Shown here: piece by piece, positions 31,499 through 42,578 of the stretch | Numbering within the stretch: the stretch's first letter is position 1 | How the letters are laid out: the number at the start of each line of letters is the position of its first letter | The notes under the pieces: generated by a model | Seen by the model: only the letters and a program-made list of their open reading frames with translations | Told to the model about the DNA's origin: nothing | Database searches by the model: none | Translations under genes and position numbers: made by a program | Assembly: GCF_014197435.1 (NCBI RefSeq) | Contig: NZ_JACIFP010000001.1 | Coordinates: forward strand, 434,001-498,000 | Direction: 5' to 3' | Length of the DNA stretch: 64,000 bases | Origin: Gordonia humi | Lineage (GTDB): Bacteria; Actinomycetota; Actinomycetes; Mycobacteriales; Mycobacteriaceae

Positions 31499-34400
31499 TC
31501 AGTTCTTGTACGGCCGCATAGGTCCCGGCGTCCAGAGGCCGTTGTGCGGGACCTCGCTGAGGTCGAGCTTCGCGTTCTGCTGCGGGACGAGGGGGACGAA
31601 CCGGCGCAGGGTGCCCCAGTCCTTGGCCCACGCGTTGCGCAGGTACGCCGGTTTCTGGATCGACTGCAGCATGTTCTCGGTGATGCCGAGCGGGCCGCCG
31701 TAGTCTCCCGCCATCCAGCGCTGCGAGTTGACGCGTTCGCCTTCGGCGTCGGGTGTGATCCGCCACTCGGGGACCTCGAGGATCCCGTCGACCGCGGCGG
31801 CCGGGCGCTGGCACGGGAACGCCAGGGCGACTTCCCAGTCCAACAGCACCGGGGCGTCGCTGCCGACGAGCGTGTTCAACACGGTCAGATCGGTGACGCG
31901 CGGCGGCGTGACCGCCACCCACTGCGCGGGCGCAGGCGAGACGTCGTCGGCGACGATCCGCACCACGCTGGCGCGCGGCGGCGCATCCTTCAACGGGAAC
32001 CGCAGATTGCGCCATTCGGGCGCGCCGCCGACGTCGAGCGGCGTCATCGAAGCGACCGTCGTGACCTTGCCGTCCGGCTCCACCCGGCCGAACTCGAGAC
32101 GCACCTTCTGGCCCGGGTTCACCACGTTCCACTCGTCGGTGTACTCGATCGTGCCGGCCACCGACATGGTGACCAGCGGAGCCGCGTCGCTGCGCTCGGG
32201 CAGTTGGTACCACCCGGAGGTCAGGTGGCCGCGGCCGTTCGGCGACCCGAAGGTGCCGAGCACCGGCACCTGGCGCTGATCCAGGCCGAACGGCAGTTTG
32301 ACCGACGATCCGTTCACGCCGCGCGTGCTGACGGTGCCGCCGCTGGTGTCACCCGACGACGAGTCCTGCGAGTCGTCGGTCGCCTGGTCGTCGCCGGTCT
32401 GCTGGATGGCGCCGCTCGACTCCTCACCGGAGTCGCTCGAATCCGCCTCCAGGTTCGACGAGACGCCGTCGGGGGTGAAACCCTCCGACTCGCCCGCCAG
32501 CGCGGCCGCGACACTCATGTTCCGCTGCCCCGCGACCTCGGCGGGCCGCAGCAGTCCCTGGTTGGGGTCGGCCTCGACGAGCACGTCCTCGGCGAGGGCG
32601 CACGGCTTGCCGCGGAACGAGTCGATGTTCGAGCTGGTCCAGGTCCACGAGTCGCTGCGCGCCGCCTTGGCGAACGAGGCGAACGTGAACAGCAGCACGA
32701 CGGCGCACACGATCGACAGCGAGTACGTCGGGATCCGTCCGAGGAGTCCACCGCTGTCGCGCACCGGTTCGGCACCGGTCTGCTCCCGCTGATCGTCGCG
32801 GTAGTACTGCCACGCGCCGTACAGCGCGATGAGGACGGCGACGACGAGGATCGGCCAGAACAGGCCGATGCCGTGGAAGTGGGGGGTGTCGTCCGACCAC
32901 GGAATGCCGTAGCTGCCGACGTACCACCACTGGTTCCGTCCGGCGAACGAGACGGCGAGCGCGAAGACGGCGGCCGCGGCGAAGAACGTGCGGTTGCAGC
33001 GCCGGGTCAGGACGGCCGGGCGGACCATCGCCGTCGCGGCGGCCGCGAGCACACCGGTCAGACAGGCGATGGAGCCCAGCTGGTGGGTGGCCTTGGTCGG
33101 CACGAACGCGAGGACCACCACGGCGCCCGCGGTGACGGCGATGAGCCGCCACAGCGGGAAGCTCGGAATGCCCGACACCCGTCGCCTGCTGAGCAGGACC
33201 AGGACGATGAGCAGCACGGCGAGGATCGTCACGAACACGCCGATCCGGCGCGCGATGGAGCCGTCCGGTGTCGGGTTGAGCAGCACGTAGTAGCGCATGC
33301 CCTCGTTCCACCACTTGTTGGTGGGTCCGACGATGCCCTGGACCTTGACGCCCTCCATGATCGACGCGAGCGTCTGATCGGCGAATATCTCGTAGAGGAT
33401 CGCCAGGCCGGAGGCCAACAGCGGCATCAGCATCGGCAGCCAGCCGTCGCGGCCGCTGCGCGAGCGGAGCCGGGCGAACAGCGGACGCAGTCCGGCGACC
33501 AGTGCGACGACGGCGATCGCCCCGACCGGGTGGATCGTCAACGTCAGGGCGGCGGCCACGATGGCCAGCGCCCACGGCACCAGGCGTCCGGTCGCGATGC
33601 CTCGTTCGACGAGGATCCAGGTGGCGAGGATGCCGACGGTGATCGCGGGCTCCACGCGCAGGCCGTTGTTGAACGGCAGCCAGACGGCTAGGAAGGCCAG
33701 CGCCGCGGCCCAGTACGCGGCGTGCGAGGTCCGCACCGCGCGTCCCAGACGGGGAAGCGCGAACCGGCTGATCAAGAACCATCCGGCCAGGCCGAACAGC
33801 AGCGGGAGCAGACGCAGCCACGGCACCGAGGTGCTGACCTGCATCCACAGTGAGAGGTACTGGTAGTGCCAGCCGAACGGGTCCTGCGGCACGCCGAAGT
33901 AACGATAGTAGTTGTCCAGATAGCCCGCGCCGGGCGCGATCCGACCGACCGTCACCTGGTAGCCGTCGTCGGCGGTGTTGCCGCCGATGAACAGCCAGAC
34001 GATCAGGACCGCGGTGACCAGGACGTCGGGCACCGTCGGGCGCCACCAGCCGCGTGCCAGCATGCGCCGCAGCTTCTTACCGTCACGCGCGTCGAGGACG
34101 GCCAACGCGACGATCGACAGCACCGTCATCAGGACGCCGAAGATCAGCAGGGCGCCCTTGAGCGTGGTGGGGGTGGAGATGAACCGCGTGTCGACGGTCG
34201 AGTGGTAGCTCAGCCCCTCGGTGTCGGCGGTCTTCGGCAGGTCGGTGTAGACGCCGATGATCTGCGGACGCGACTTCGGATCGTCCGAGGAGAAGGTGGT
34301 CTGCGCACCGTCGGCGGTGAATCCCTCGACCGATCCCCGGGTTCCGGAGGTGTCCGCGTGGAAGAGGATGCGGCAGTCGGCCGACGCCTGCGCCGGAGCG

Positions 34401-34834
34401 CGCGGCACGTTGAGCACGACCGCGTTGCGCTGGGTCACCAGGATCCGGTCGGCGGTCGCGCGGACGAACAATCCGACGGTCCCCGCCTCCTCACCCGCCG
34501 CGGGAACCGTCGACAGGAGCACGCCCCCGTTCGCCGGCAGGTCCGCGGCGAGTCGACACGGCACCGACAGGTCCATGTCAACCGGCGCGTACGAGACGTT
34601 GGGCGCCGCGACCGACTCGACGACCGGTGTCGAGCTCTGGCCCGTGGCCTGCGGCCAGTTCAGTTCGGTCTGCGTGTACGAGACCGGCAGGATCGGCGCC
34701 ACGATCGCCAGGAGCACGCCGAGCGCACCGGCGACGACGGCGACGATCTTGGCGATCTTCACGGTCCGGGCGCTGGGCCCAGCCGTCGGTTCGACGACGT
34801 CCTGCGGGATTTCCACGTTCTCCACTTCACTCAT
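31499..34834 (-). CDS. Emb-family arabinosyltransferase (second of two)
   Basis: A 1111-residue GT-C type membrane arabinosyltransferase that builds arabinan of arabinogalactan/LAM from decaprenyl-phospho-arabinose at the outer face of the membrane. It has an N-terminal helix (about 28-48), a periplasmic beta domain, about 12 further membrane helices, the catalytic Asp pair in TADDGYQVTVGR (Asp289/Asp290) with DNYYRYFGVPQDPFGWHYQYL, and a C-terminal carbohydrate-binding domain. Unusually, a Ser/Asp/Glu-rich low-complexity stretch (about residues 790-836, bases 32325-32465) interrupts the C-terminal domain. The ATG lies 8 bases inside the end of the upstream emb gene. Which of EmbA/B/C it matches is not resolved. 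Confidence 0.9.
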   Translation of the reverse strand: MSEVENVEIPQDVVEPTAGPSARTVKIAKIVAVVAGALGVLLAIVAPILPVSYTQTELNWPQATGQSSTPVVESVAAPNVSYAPVDMDLSVPCRLAADLPANGGVLLSTVPAAGEEAGTVGLFVRATADRILVTQRNAVVLNVPRAPAQASADCRILFHADTSGTRGSVEGFTADGAQTTFSSDDPKSRPQIIGVYTDLPKTADTEGLSYHSTVDTRFISTPTTLKGALLIFGVLMTVLSIVALAVLDARDGKKLRRMLARGWWRPTVPDVLVTAVLIVWLFIGGNTADDGYQVTVGRIAPGAGYLDNYYRYFGVPQDPFGWHYQYLSLWMQVSTSVPWLRLLPLLFGLAGWFLISRFALPRLGRAVRTSHAAYWAAALAFLAVWLPFNNGLRVEPAITVGILATWILVERGIATGRLVPWALAIVAAALTLTIHPVGAIAVVALVAGLRPLFARLRSRSGRDGWLPMLMPLLASGLAILYEIFADQTLASIMEGVKVQGIVGPTNKWWNEGMRYYVLLNPTPDGSIARRIGVFVTILAVLLIVLVLLSRRRVSGIPSFPLWRLIAVTAGAVVVLAFVPTKATHQLGSIACLTGVLAAAATAMVRPAVLTRRCNRTFFAAAAVFALAVSFAGRNQWWYVGSYGIPWSDDTPHFHGIGLFWPILVVAVLIALYGAWQYYRDDQREQTGAEPVRDSGGLLGRIPTYSLSIVCAVVLLFTFASFAKAARSDSWTWTSSNIDSFRGKPCALAEDVLVEADPNQGLLRPAEVAGQRNMSVAAALAGESEGFTPDGVSSNLEADSSDSGEESSGAIQQTGDDQATDDSQDSSSGDTSGGTVSTRGVNGSSVKLPFGLDQRQVPVLGTFGSPNGRGHLTSGWYQLPERSDAAPLVTMSVAGTIEYTDEWNVVNPGQKVRLEFGRVEPDGKVTTVASMTPLDVGGAPEWRNLRFPLKDAPPRASVVRIVADDVSPAPAQWVAVTPPRVTDLTVLNTLVGSDAPVLLDWEVALAFPCQRPAAAVDGILEVPEWRITPDAEGERVNSQRWMAGDYGGPLGITENMLQSIQKPAYLRNAWAKDWGTLRRFVPLVPQQNAKLDLSEVPHNGLWTPGPMRPYKN

Positions 34835-37800
34835 TCGGCGACACCGCCCTGATCGGTCCGGTCCGGTGCCAGCCCCATGCCTTCGAGGCGCCGGTGCTCA
34901 CACGCGCGGCCGGTGCGTCCGGCATCAGGGGCGTCAGTTTGATCAACGCACCCCAGTCCTCATGCCAGTCGTTCTTCAGATAGCTGGACGCGGTCGACGG
35001 CTTGGTCACCGCGTCGACGGCGCCTTCGACGCCGCCGCCCGAGACGTGCTGCCACGACTTGGACTTGGAACCCGCCGTGATCTGATCGGGCGAGATCTGC
35101 CAGCCCGGGACGTCCCAGACACCGTCGCGCGCGGTCATCGGCTGCTGGCACGGGAACTGGGCGCCGACGGACAGGTCGAGCAACACCGGCTGATCGTGGC
35201 CGACGAGTGCGTCGAGCGTCTTCAGGCGCGGTGCGCGCGGCGGGGTGAACGCCAGCCACTCGTCCGGATTGACGTTCGAGTCGTCGGCCACGATCCGCAT
35301 CGCGGTGGCCCCGGCGGGCACCTGGTCCATCGGTACGCGCAGGTTGCGCCACGGACGGTTGGCGCCCCAGTCCGGGTCGATCGGAACGGCCTGCCCGACC
35401 TTGGTGAAGCCGCTTCCGTCCTGGCGACCGAACTCGACGATCAGTGATCGTCCGGGACGCTCGGCGTCGTCCCCATCGATGGAGAAGATCGATCCGGCGG
35501 CCGAGATCACCAGCAGCGGTGACACGTTCCGGTCGGGCAGCTCGTACCACGAGGAGGTGAGCGTCGCGGTCCCGTCGTCGTACCCGTAGCTGCCGAGCAC
35601 CGGCGTGGTGGCCGGATTCAGCCCGAACGGCAGTGCTGCGGTGGACCCGTTGACCGTCTCAGGTCCGCGCCCGCCGGTGGTCCCGGGCGTGCCGAGCGTC
35701 ACCGAGAAGCTCTGCGACACCTTGCGTCCGGTGTGAATGGTGCCCGCGCCGATCCCGATGTTGTCCGGCACCAGGTCGTCGGCGACACCGTTCGGCGTGA
35801 ACCCGTGCGAGTCGCCCGCCAGCGCCTTCGACGGGTCGTCGGTGCCGATCGGGGTCAGCATGCCGACATTGGAGTCGGGTTCGACGAAGACGTCGTCGGC
35901 CATTCCGCAGGTGTCTCCGGTGAGCGACCGCAGGTCGGCGCTGACGTGCGTGTACGTGTCCGAGCGGGCGACGGCCGCGCGCGCGAACAGCGCGAACTCG
36001 GCCAGCAGCAGCGCGACGACGATGATCAGCATCGGCGCCGACAGCATCGCGCGTCGCCACCCGGTCGGGTGGGCGGGTTCGCGCGGCGGACGCACATGGC
36101 ACCAGACGGCCGCGAGGAAGCAGAGGCCGGTCAACACGAGGACGAGGGTGGGCAGCGGCTGTCCGGCCAGGCCCGGGATCTTGTCCGACCAGGAGATGCC
36201 CAGGTCGAAGCTCCAGCCCCACGCGTTGGCGCCGGCCGTCGCACCCGCGCAGGCGAGCATCAAGGCGGCGAGGTAGATCCAGAAGTCGCGGGTGGACCGT
36301 CCCGCCTGCTGCGCCATGATCACCACGACGACGGCGGCCAGCGCCGACCCGAGCCCGGTGTAGACGCCGAACTGGACGGTCCACTTGGTCGGGGTGAACG
36401 CGAGGAGCAGCACGGTCAGCAGTGTGGCACCCACCAGACGCCATACGGGGCCGCGGGCGATGCCCGGAATGTGCTTGCGCCGCAGCAGGACCGCGAGCGT
36501 CGCGAGCAGCGCCAAAATGAGCAGCAGCACCGGGAGCCTGCGGGCGAGGGCGCCGTCGTCGTGCGAGAGGGTCAGGAAGTAGAAGCGCAGCAGTTCCTGG
36601 TACCAGTCGGCGGTCGGTCCGATCACGTAGCGCACGCGGGTCGCTTCGAGCACGGTGGCGACGGTCTGCTGGCGGAACACGACGAACACCACCAGCGCGC
36701 AGGCGGCCAGGACCGGCGCGACCAACGACGCCAGCGCCACATCGCGACGGCGGGCGCGGACCGCGCGCAGCATGGGGCGGCTGCCCGCGATGAGCACGGC
36801 CACCGCGATGAGTCCGTGTGGAGCGACGGCCAGAGTGAGTCCGGCGAACAGCGCGGCGAGCGCGGCGGGCAGGAGCTGGCGGGTCGAGACCGTCCGCTCC
36901 ACCATCCACCAGGTGAGCAGCGAGCCGAGCACGATGATCGTCTCACTGCGCAGACCGCTCGCGAACGGCATCCAGAACGCCACGAAGACGGCGGCCGCGG
37001 TGAGGGTCGCGAGCTGGGAGCGACGCAGCGCCACACCCAGTCGTGGCAGGAGCACACGGGAGAGGATGAACCAGGAGACGAGGCCGGCGACCAGCGCGGG
37101 CAATCGCATCCAGACGGCGGCGCTCGAGATCTCCGACCAGTGGTGCAGGAACGCGTAGTACCAGTCGAACGGCGCCTCGGGCACGTTGAACCAGCGGTAG
37201 TAGTCGCCGAAATAGCCTGCGTCGGAGGCGTTCCGACCCATCGTCAGGATGTAGCCGTCATCGGACGAGCCGGCCCCGAGGAAGTGCCAGACGACCAGCG
37301 CGAGGGTCACCAGGACATCTGCCAGACGAGGGATCAGCAGTCGCCAGCGACCGGCCGGGGCGAAACGGTGACGGTACCCGCCGAGGACGTCCAGTCGGTA
37401 CGCCGCGAACAGGGCGACGACGGCGGCGATCACGCCGATCACCAGCACCAGCCACTTGACGACCGTCGGGGTGACGTCGAACCGGTTGTCGACGTCGACG
37501 TGCACGGCGAGGCCGGAGTTCTGCGCGTCCTCGACCTGCGCCGCGTCGAGGGAGGTGAACACGCCCGCGACCAGTGGCTTCTGTGCGTCGTCGGAGGTCA
37601 CGGCCGGGCCGAGTCCGATGAACCGAGCGAACACCGTGGGCCCGTCGGTCCACACGTGCAGCTCTTTACATCGGGCGAGCTCGTCCCTGCTCGCGCTTGC
37701 GACCTCGGTGCCGCGGACGGTCACCGAGGCTCCGGTGCGCGACGCGGTGATCGACAACGCGTTGTCGCGGAACCCCTCGGCCGACGACGGCATCGTCGAG

Positions 37801-38063
37801 ACGATCGTCGCCGGATCGGTCTGTCGGGTGAGCGTGTCGCAGCCGATCGTGATGTCGAGCCCGGCGGGAGTCTGCGTCGTCAGCGGGGCGACGACCGAGC
37901 CGTTGGCCGGTTCCAGTTGTTGTCCGGCGGGCCAATCGATCGTCGCATCATGCTGCGTGACCGGCAGAAACGGTGTGGCTATCGCGGCGACGATCGCGAT
38001 CGCCCCGGCCACGGCCGCGATGATCGCGTACGTCCGAGCGCGCGCTGTGGTCGGAGTAGGCAT
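34827..38063 (-). CDS. Emb-family arabinosyltransferase (first of two)
   Basis: A 1078-residue arabinosyltransferase of the EmbA/B/C family: N-terminal helix (about 10-32) with FLPVTQHDATIDWP, periplasmic domain, glycosyltransferase core with SSDDGYILTMGR (Asp268/Asp269) and GDYYRWFNVPEAPFDWYYAFL, and a C-terminal domain with SSWYELPDRNVSPLLVISAAG. It acts with the overlapping second Emb protein; in mycobacteria these enzymes work as homodimers or heterodimers and are the ethambutol targets. AGGA lies 8 bases upstream of the ATG. Only two emb genes are present here instead of the three of Mycobacterium tuberculosis. Confidence 0.9.
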   Translation of the reverse strand: MPTPTTARARTYAIIAAVAGAIAIVAAIATPFLPVTQHDATIDWPAGQQLEPANGSVVAPLTTQTPAGLDITIGCDTLTRQTDPATIVSTMPSSAEGFRDNALSITASRTGASVTVRGTEVASASRDELARCKELHVWTDGPTVFARFIGLGPAVTSDDAQKPLVAGVFTSLDAAQVEDAQNSGLAVHVDVDNRFDVTPTVVKWLVLVIGVIAAVVALFAAYRLDVLGGYRHRFAPAGRWRLLIPRLADVLVTLALVVWHFLGAGSSDDGYILTMGRNASDAGYFGDYYRWFNVPEAPFDWYYAFLHHWSEISSAAVWMRLPALVAGLVSWFILSRVLLPRLGVALRRSQLATLTAAAVFVAFWMPFASGLRSETIIVLGSLLTWWMVERTVSTRQLLPAALAALFAGLTLAVAPHGLIAVAVLIAGSRPMLRAVRARRRDVALASLVAPVLAACALVVFVVFRQQTVATVLEATRVRYVIGPTADWYQELLRFYFLTLSHDDGALARRLPVLLLILALLATLAVLLRRKHIPGIARGPVWRLVGATLLTVLLLAFTPTKWTVQFGVYTGLGSALAAVVVVIMAQQAGRSTRDFWIYLAALMLACAGATAGANAWGWSFDLGISWSDKIPGLAGQPLPTLVLVLTGLCFLAAVWCHVRPPREPAHPTGWRRAMLSAPMLIIVVALLLAEFALFARAAVARSDTYTHVSADLRSLTGDTCGMADDVFVEPDSNVGMLTPIGTDDPSKALAGDSHGFTPNGVADDLVPDNIGIGAGTIHTGRKVSQSFSVTLGTPGTTGGRGPETVNGSTAALPFGLNPATTPVLGSYGYDDGTATLTSSWYELPDRNVSPLLVISAAGSIFSIDGDDAERPGRSLIVEFGRQDGSGFTKVGQAVPIDPDWGANRPWRNLRVPMDQVPAGATAMRIVADDSNVNPDEWLAFTPPRAPRLKTLDALVGHDQPVLLDLSVGAQFPCQQPMTARDGVWDVPGWQISPDQITAGSKSKSWQHVSGGGVEGAVDAVTKPSTASSYLKNDWHEDWGALIKLTPLMPDAPAARVSTGASKAWGWHRTGPIRAVSPNE

Positions 38064-38115
38064 CAGGGGAATCCTAGTTCGTGGCGATGAGGAAAGCCTG
38101 AAGGCCGTCGCCGCA

Positions 38116-38132
38116 TTGCAACGTCACTGCAA
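38116..38132. promoter_or_regulatory. Inverted repeat TTGCA-N7-TGCAA upstream of the aldehyde dehydrogenase
   Basis: TTGCAACGTCACTGCAA lies 72 bases before the ALDH start in a 140-bp divergent gap. A second imperfect pair (TCACAT...ATGTGA, 38157-38184) follows. No regulator gene is adjacent, so this is a candidate only. Confidence 0.4.
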
Positions 38133-38203
38133 CCATCCGCGGCCTATCGTGTGCTTCACATCACTCAGTGACCGAAGATGTGACACGACGAAGGAGTCAT
38201 CAG

Positions 38204-39727
<1,524 letters not shown>

Positions 39728-39784
39728 TCCCGCCGGTCGAGCGGAATCGAGACCTACTCCACCCCGGTCGACCCACGACAGACC

Positions 39785-39817
39785 CTCGCCCGGGCCGGCG
39801 AACCCGGCCCGGGCGAG
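39785..39817 (+). terminator. GC hairpin between ALDH and DUF779
   Basis: CTCGCCCGGGCCGG (39785-39798) pairs perfectly with 39804-39817 over a 5-base loop. There is no U-tract, so it may be a partial terminator or an RNA-stability element. Confidence 0.55.
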
Positions 39818-39868
39818 CTCCGATCCGCATACGCTCGATACGTACCCACCGATGAAAGGACGACGGCC

Positions 39869-40282
39869 ATGTCCACCGCCCCCGACCGTGTCACGGCGAC
39901 CCCGGCCGCCGTCGAACTCCTCACGAAACTGACCGAACTGCACGGCGGTCTGATGATCCACCAGTCAGGCGGATGCTGTGACGGGTCGGCCCCGATGTGC
40001 TATCCGGTCGGTGAGTTCCGCGTCGGTCAGCGCGATGTGCTGGTCGGCATCGTCGATCTGCCCGCCCCGCTTCCGGAGGTCCGCATCTGGATCAACGGCG
40101 ACCAGTTCGAACTCTGGAAGCACACGCAGCTGATCCTCGACGTCGTGAAGGGGCGCGGCGCGGGATTCTCCCTCGAGGCCCCGGAGGGCGTACGGTTCCT
40201 CTCCCGCAGCCGCGCCTTCGACGACGACGAGATGGCACTGCTGGCGGCGAACCCGCCGAAGGTCGGCGCCGACTTCGAGTAG
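39869..40282 (+). CDS. DUF779 family protein
   Basis: A 137-residue protein with the family signature MIHQSGGCCDGSAPMCYP (Cys36/Cys37 and a third Cys at about 44), then QFELWKHTQLILDVVKGRGAGFSLE. DUF779 proteins are almost always next to ExaC-type aldehyde dehydrogenases, as here, and are presumed to assist them; the biochemical role is not established. GAAAGGA precedes the ATG. It ends the ALDH operon; GGAGGT/ACCTCC just after the stop may be a weak terminator. Confidence 0.87.
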   Translation: MSTAPDRVTATPAAVELLTKLTELHGGLMIHQSGGCCDGSAPMCYPVGEFRVGQRDVLVGIVDLPAPLPEVRIWINGDQFELWKHTQLILDVVKGRGAGFSLEAPEGVRFLSRSRAFDDDEMALLAANPPKVGADFE

Positions 40283-40429
40283 GTCTGCCCCAGGAGGTGT
40301 CAGACCTCCGCACGATCCTCTCCCGGTTCGGCGCCGCTCTCCGCCGACCATCGACTCGTCCGACGCCGAGCGGCCCTTCCGCGGGGTCGTCCTCGCGGCG
40401 AAATCCAGCGACACGGCCACCGCACACTG

Positions 40430-40587
40430 GCTCATATCCCGCATGCCGCGATGCATGGATCGGGGTGGCCCAGAACGACGGCGACCAGGCGCCCTCCTCC
40501 GCCAGACGGAGCGCGTGTTCGCGACGCTGTCCGCGCGGCACCGGTGATGAATCCGACCTTGTCCTGCACTCGTTCTGCAATGCACAT
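40430..40587 (-). pseudogene. SDR fragment (mycofactocin-coupled SDR-like N-terminus)
   Basis: From the ATG at 40587 the frame reads MCIAERVQDKVGFITGAAR, then the homology continues in another frame as RGQRREHALRLAEEGA before returning to LVAVV. Together this is a clear nucleotide-binding start (ITGAARGQ..HALRLAEEGA) of the same SDR class as the gene at 12002. Only about 50 codons remain, with at least two frameshifts and no catalytic YxxxK region. The rest of 40283-40812 shows no gene; it holds the weak hairpin at 40292-40308 and the LysR promoter. Confidence 0.6.
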
Positions 40588-40812
40588 CACAGCGCTCGGG
40601 ATTGATGGCCATGCCAGATGATTTCGAGAAGGAAGCACATAGACTCCGACGGACCTCACGTGACGGGGTAGATCGTGCACGTCGATCCGACGCCCGCCGA
40701 AGAGATATCGCGGCTGTCGTTTGGCACGACCTCGCACGATAACGGTCTGTGATCGCCGAACGGCCGCGTCGTGAACGGCCGGATCGACCCGCGAGCGCAT
40801 AGGGTCGGGCGC

Positions 40813-41688
40813 ATGGACATGGTGCGGCACCTGCGGGTCTTCGTCGCCGTCGCCGAGGAGGGACACTTCGGCGACGCGGCGCGACGACTCGACCTGTCGC
40901 AGCCCGCCGTCTCCCAGATCCTGCGACGGACCGAGCGAGAACTGGGGGTCGACCTGATCAAGCGGACGCAGCGCGGCGCCGAACTCACCGGGGCGGGACG
41001 GGCGCTGCTGGCCCGCGCGCGTCTGTTCGTCGACGATGCGGACCGGCTGATCTCGGACGCACGACGGTCCGCGGGATCGAGCGAGGCGTTGCGGTGGGGC
41101 GCGGCCGACGTGTGCGGTCGGATCGTTGCTGCCGAATGCGCCGCCCGCCTCGCCGAGCACGTCGACGAACAGATGCCCGTCGTCGGCTCGACCGTCGAGC
41201 TCATCGAACAGGTCGGCTCCGGACAACTCGACCTCGCCGTCGTCGAACACCCCGCGTTGACGGCCGGACTGGAGTCGACGGCGACGATCCGGCTTCCACG
41301 ACGGGTGATCGTGCCGACGACGCATCCGACGGCGTCGGCCGAGCGGCCGCGTCTGTCGCGCCTGGCCGATCTGTCGTTGGCGTATACGCCGAGATCGGCC
41401 GGTCCCCCGGCGTTCGACCAGCTCATCGACGAACTCCGTGCGGCGGGTGTCGATCCGTCGACGACCGTCACCGCGTCGGTTACCGAGTGCGCGGCCCTCG
41501 TCGCGGCTGGCGATGCGTTCACCGTGACAGCGGATCCGGGCGCCTTCCGCGAGGTGCCGGGAGTCTCCGTGCTGTCGACCGACCTGCCCCGCATGCGCGT
41601 GCGAATCGTCTATCGAACCGTCGCGCATCGCGACCTGGCCGAACAACTCGCATCCGACCTGTGGCGCCTCGCGAAGGCGACGCCGTGA
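40813..41688 (+). CDS. LysR-family transcriptional regulator
   Basis: 291 residues with an N-terminal winged HTH (about 17-37: GHFGDAARRLDLSQPAVSQIL) and a periplasmic-binding-like effector domain. The ATG at 40813 is used because the HTH starts normally from there; AGGG lies 8 bases upstream. Its stop overlaps the GTG of the beta-lactamase-like gene (GTGA) and that gene overlaps a penicillin-binding protein, so all three are one operon. LysR regulators of beta-lactamases (AmpR type) sense muropeptides; a wall-stress role here is inference. Confidence 0.87.
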   Translation: MDMVRHLRVFVAVAEEGHFGDAARRLDLSQPAVSQILRRTERELGVDLIKRTQRGAELTGAGRALLARARLFVDDADRLISDARRSAGSSEALRWGAADVCGRIVAAECAARLAEHVDEQMPVVGSTVELIEQVGSGQLDLAVVEHPALTAGLESTATIRLPRRVIVPTTHPTASAERPRLSRLADLSLAYTPRSAGPPAFDQLIDELRAAGVDPSTTVTASVTECAALVAAGDAFTVTADPGAFREVPGVSVLSTDLPRMRVRIVYRTVAHRDLAEQLASDLWRLAKATP

Positions 41689-42578
41689 CCCGTGCACCTC
41701 TAGACCGGGCCGTGACCGACGTCTTCGCCGACGCCGGTTGCGCCGGATGGATCCACGCGAGGTCGCTGGCGCCCGGCGGCGAAGCGTACTCGTGGCGCGG
41801 CGACCAGCCGGTGGTTCTGGGTTCGGTGTACAAGACCGCTCTGCTGGTCTCGTTGTGTCGCCTCGCCGACGACGGTCTGGCCGACCTGGGAGCGATCGTC
41901 ACCACCGATCCGCCGTCCGTCACGGCGGGCCCGACCGGGATCTCGATCCTGCCCGACCCGGTCACCACGACGCTGCGGAATCTGGCGATCTCGATGATGA
42001 CCGTCTCCGACAACGGCGCCGCCGACCTTCTCCTCGGCGAGGTCGGGGTCGCCCGGCTGACCGCCGATCTCGAAGCGCTCGGTGTACCCGGCATCCGCAT
42101 CGCGGACGGCGTGCGCGAACACTATCGACGGCTGCGAGCCGAGACCGGCACCACGACGACAGAGGAGGCGTTCGCCGTGCTGGCCGACCCGGACACCGAC
42201 GTCGAGGTGTCGGCCTACGACGTCGCCTACTCGGCGGCGGGTTCGCCGGAGGACTGCACCCGTCTGCTCGCGCGCATCTGGAACGACACGGCCGCGTCGC
42301 CGTCCTCGTGCGCGTTCATCCGCGACACGATGCGCAGACAGGTGGTGCGCTCGCGGCTGGCCGCGGGCTTCCCCGCGCCGATGACGGTCGCCGGGAAGAC
42401 CGGGTCGATCGGTGTGATCCGCAACGAGATCGGGGTCGTCGAAGCGCCCGGCGAGTACCCGGTCGCGATCGCAGTCTTCACCATGAGCGCCCGCGTCGGC
42501 GCCGACATGCCCGTGATCGACCGGGCGATCGGTGACGTCGCGCGGACCGTCGTCACAGAACTGAGGAGACCATGCTGA
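41685..42578 (+). CDS. Class A beta-lactamase-like serine hydrolase without signal peptide
   Basis: A 297-residue penicillin-recognising fold with the three active-site motifs: SVYK (Ser47-Lys50), SDN (108-110) and KTG (238-240). The class A ExxxN glutamate is not obvious in the omega-loop region (about 150-175). The first 20 residues (MTRAPLDRAVTDVFADAGCA) hold no signal peptide or Tat motif, so the protein is probably cytoplasmic, unlike normal beta-lactamases. The start is GTG at 41685, overlapping the LysR stop, with AAGG 7 bases upstream. It overlaps the lipoprotein PBP gene by 7 bases. It might hydrolyse a beta-lactam, an amide or a peptide stem fragment; not decidable from sequence. 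Confidence 0.8.
   Translation: MTRAPLDRAVTDVFADAGCAGWIHARSLAPGGEAYSWRGDQPVVLGSVYKTALLVSLCRLADDGLADLGAIVTTDPPSVTAGPTGISILPDPVTTTLRNLAISMMTVSDNGAADLLLGEVGVARLTADLEALGVPGIRIADGVREHYRRLRAETGTTTTEEAFAVLADPDTDVEVSAYDVAYSAAGSPEDCTRLLARIWNDTAASPSSCAFIRDTMRRQVVRSRLAAGFPAPMTVAGKTGSIGVIRNEIGVVEAPGEYPVAIAVFTMSARVGADMPVIDRAIGDVARTVVTELRRPC

Noticed and set aside
31544..33691. 715-codon + strand frame inside the emb gene
   Set aside because: Antisense shadow with low-complexity composition; the emb gene on the opposite strand has complete family motifs.
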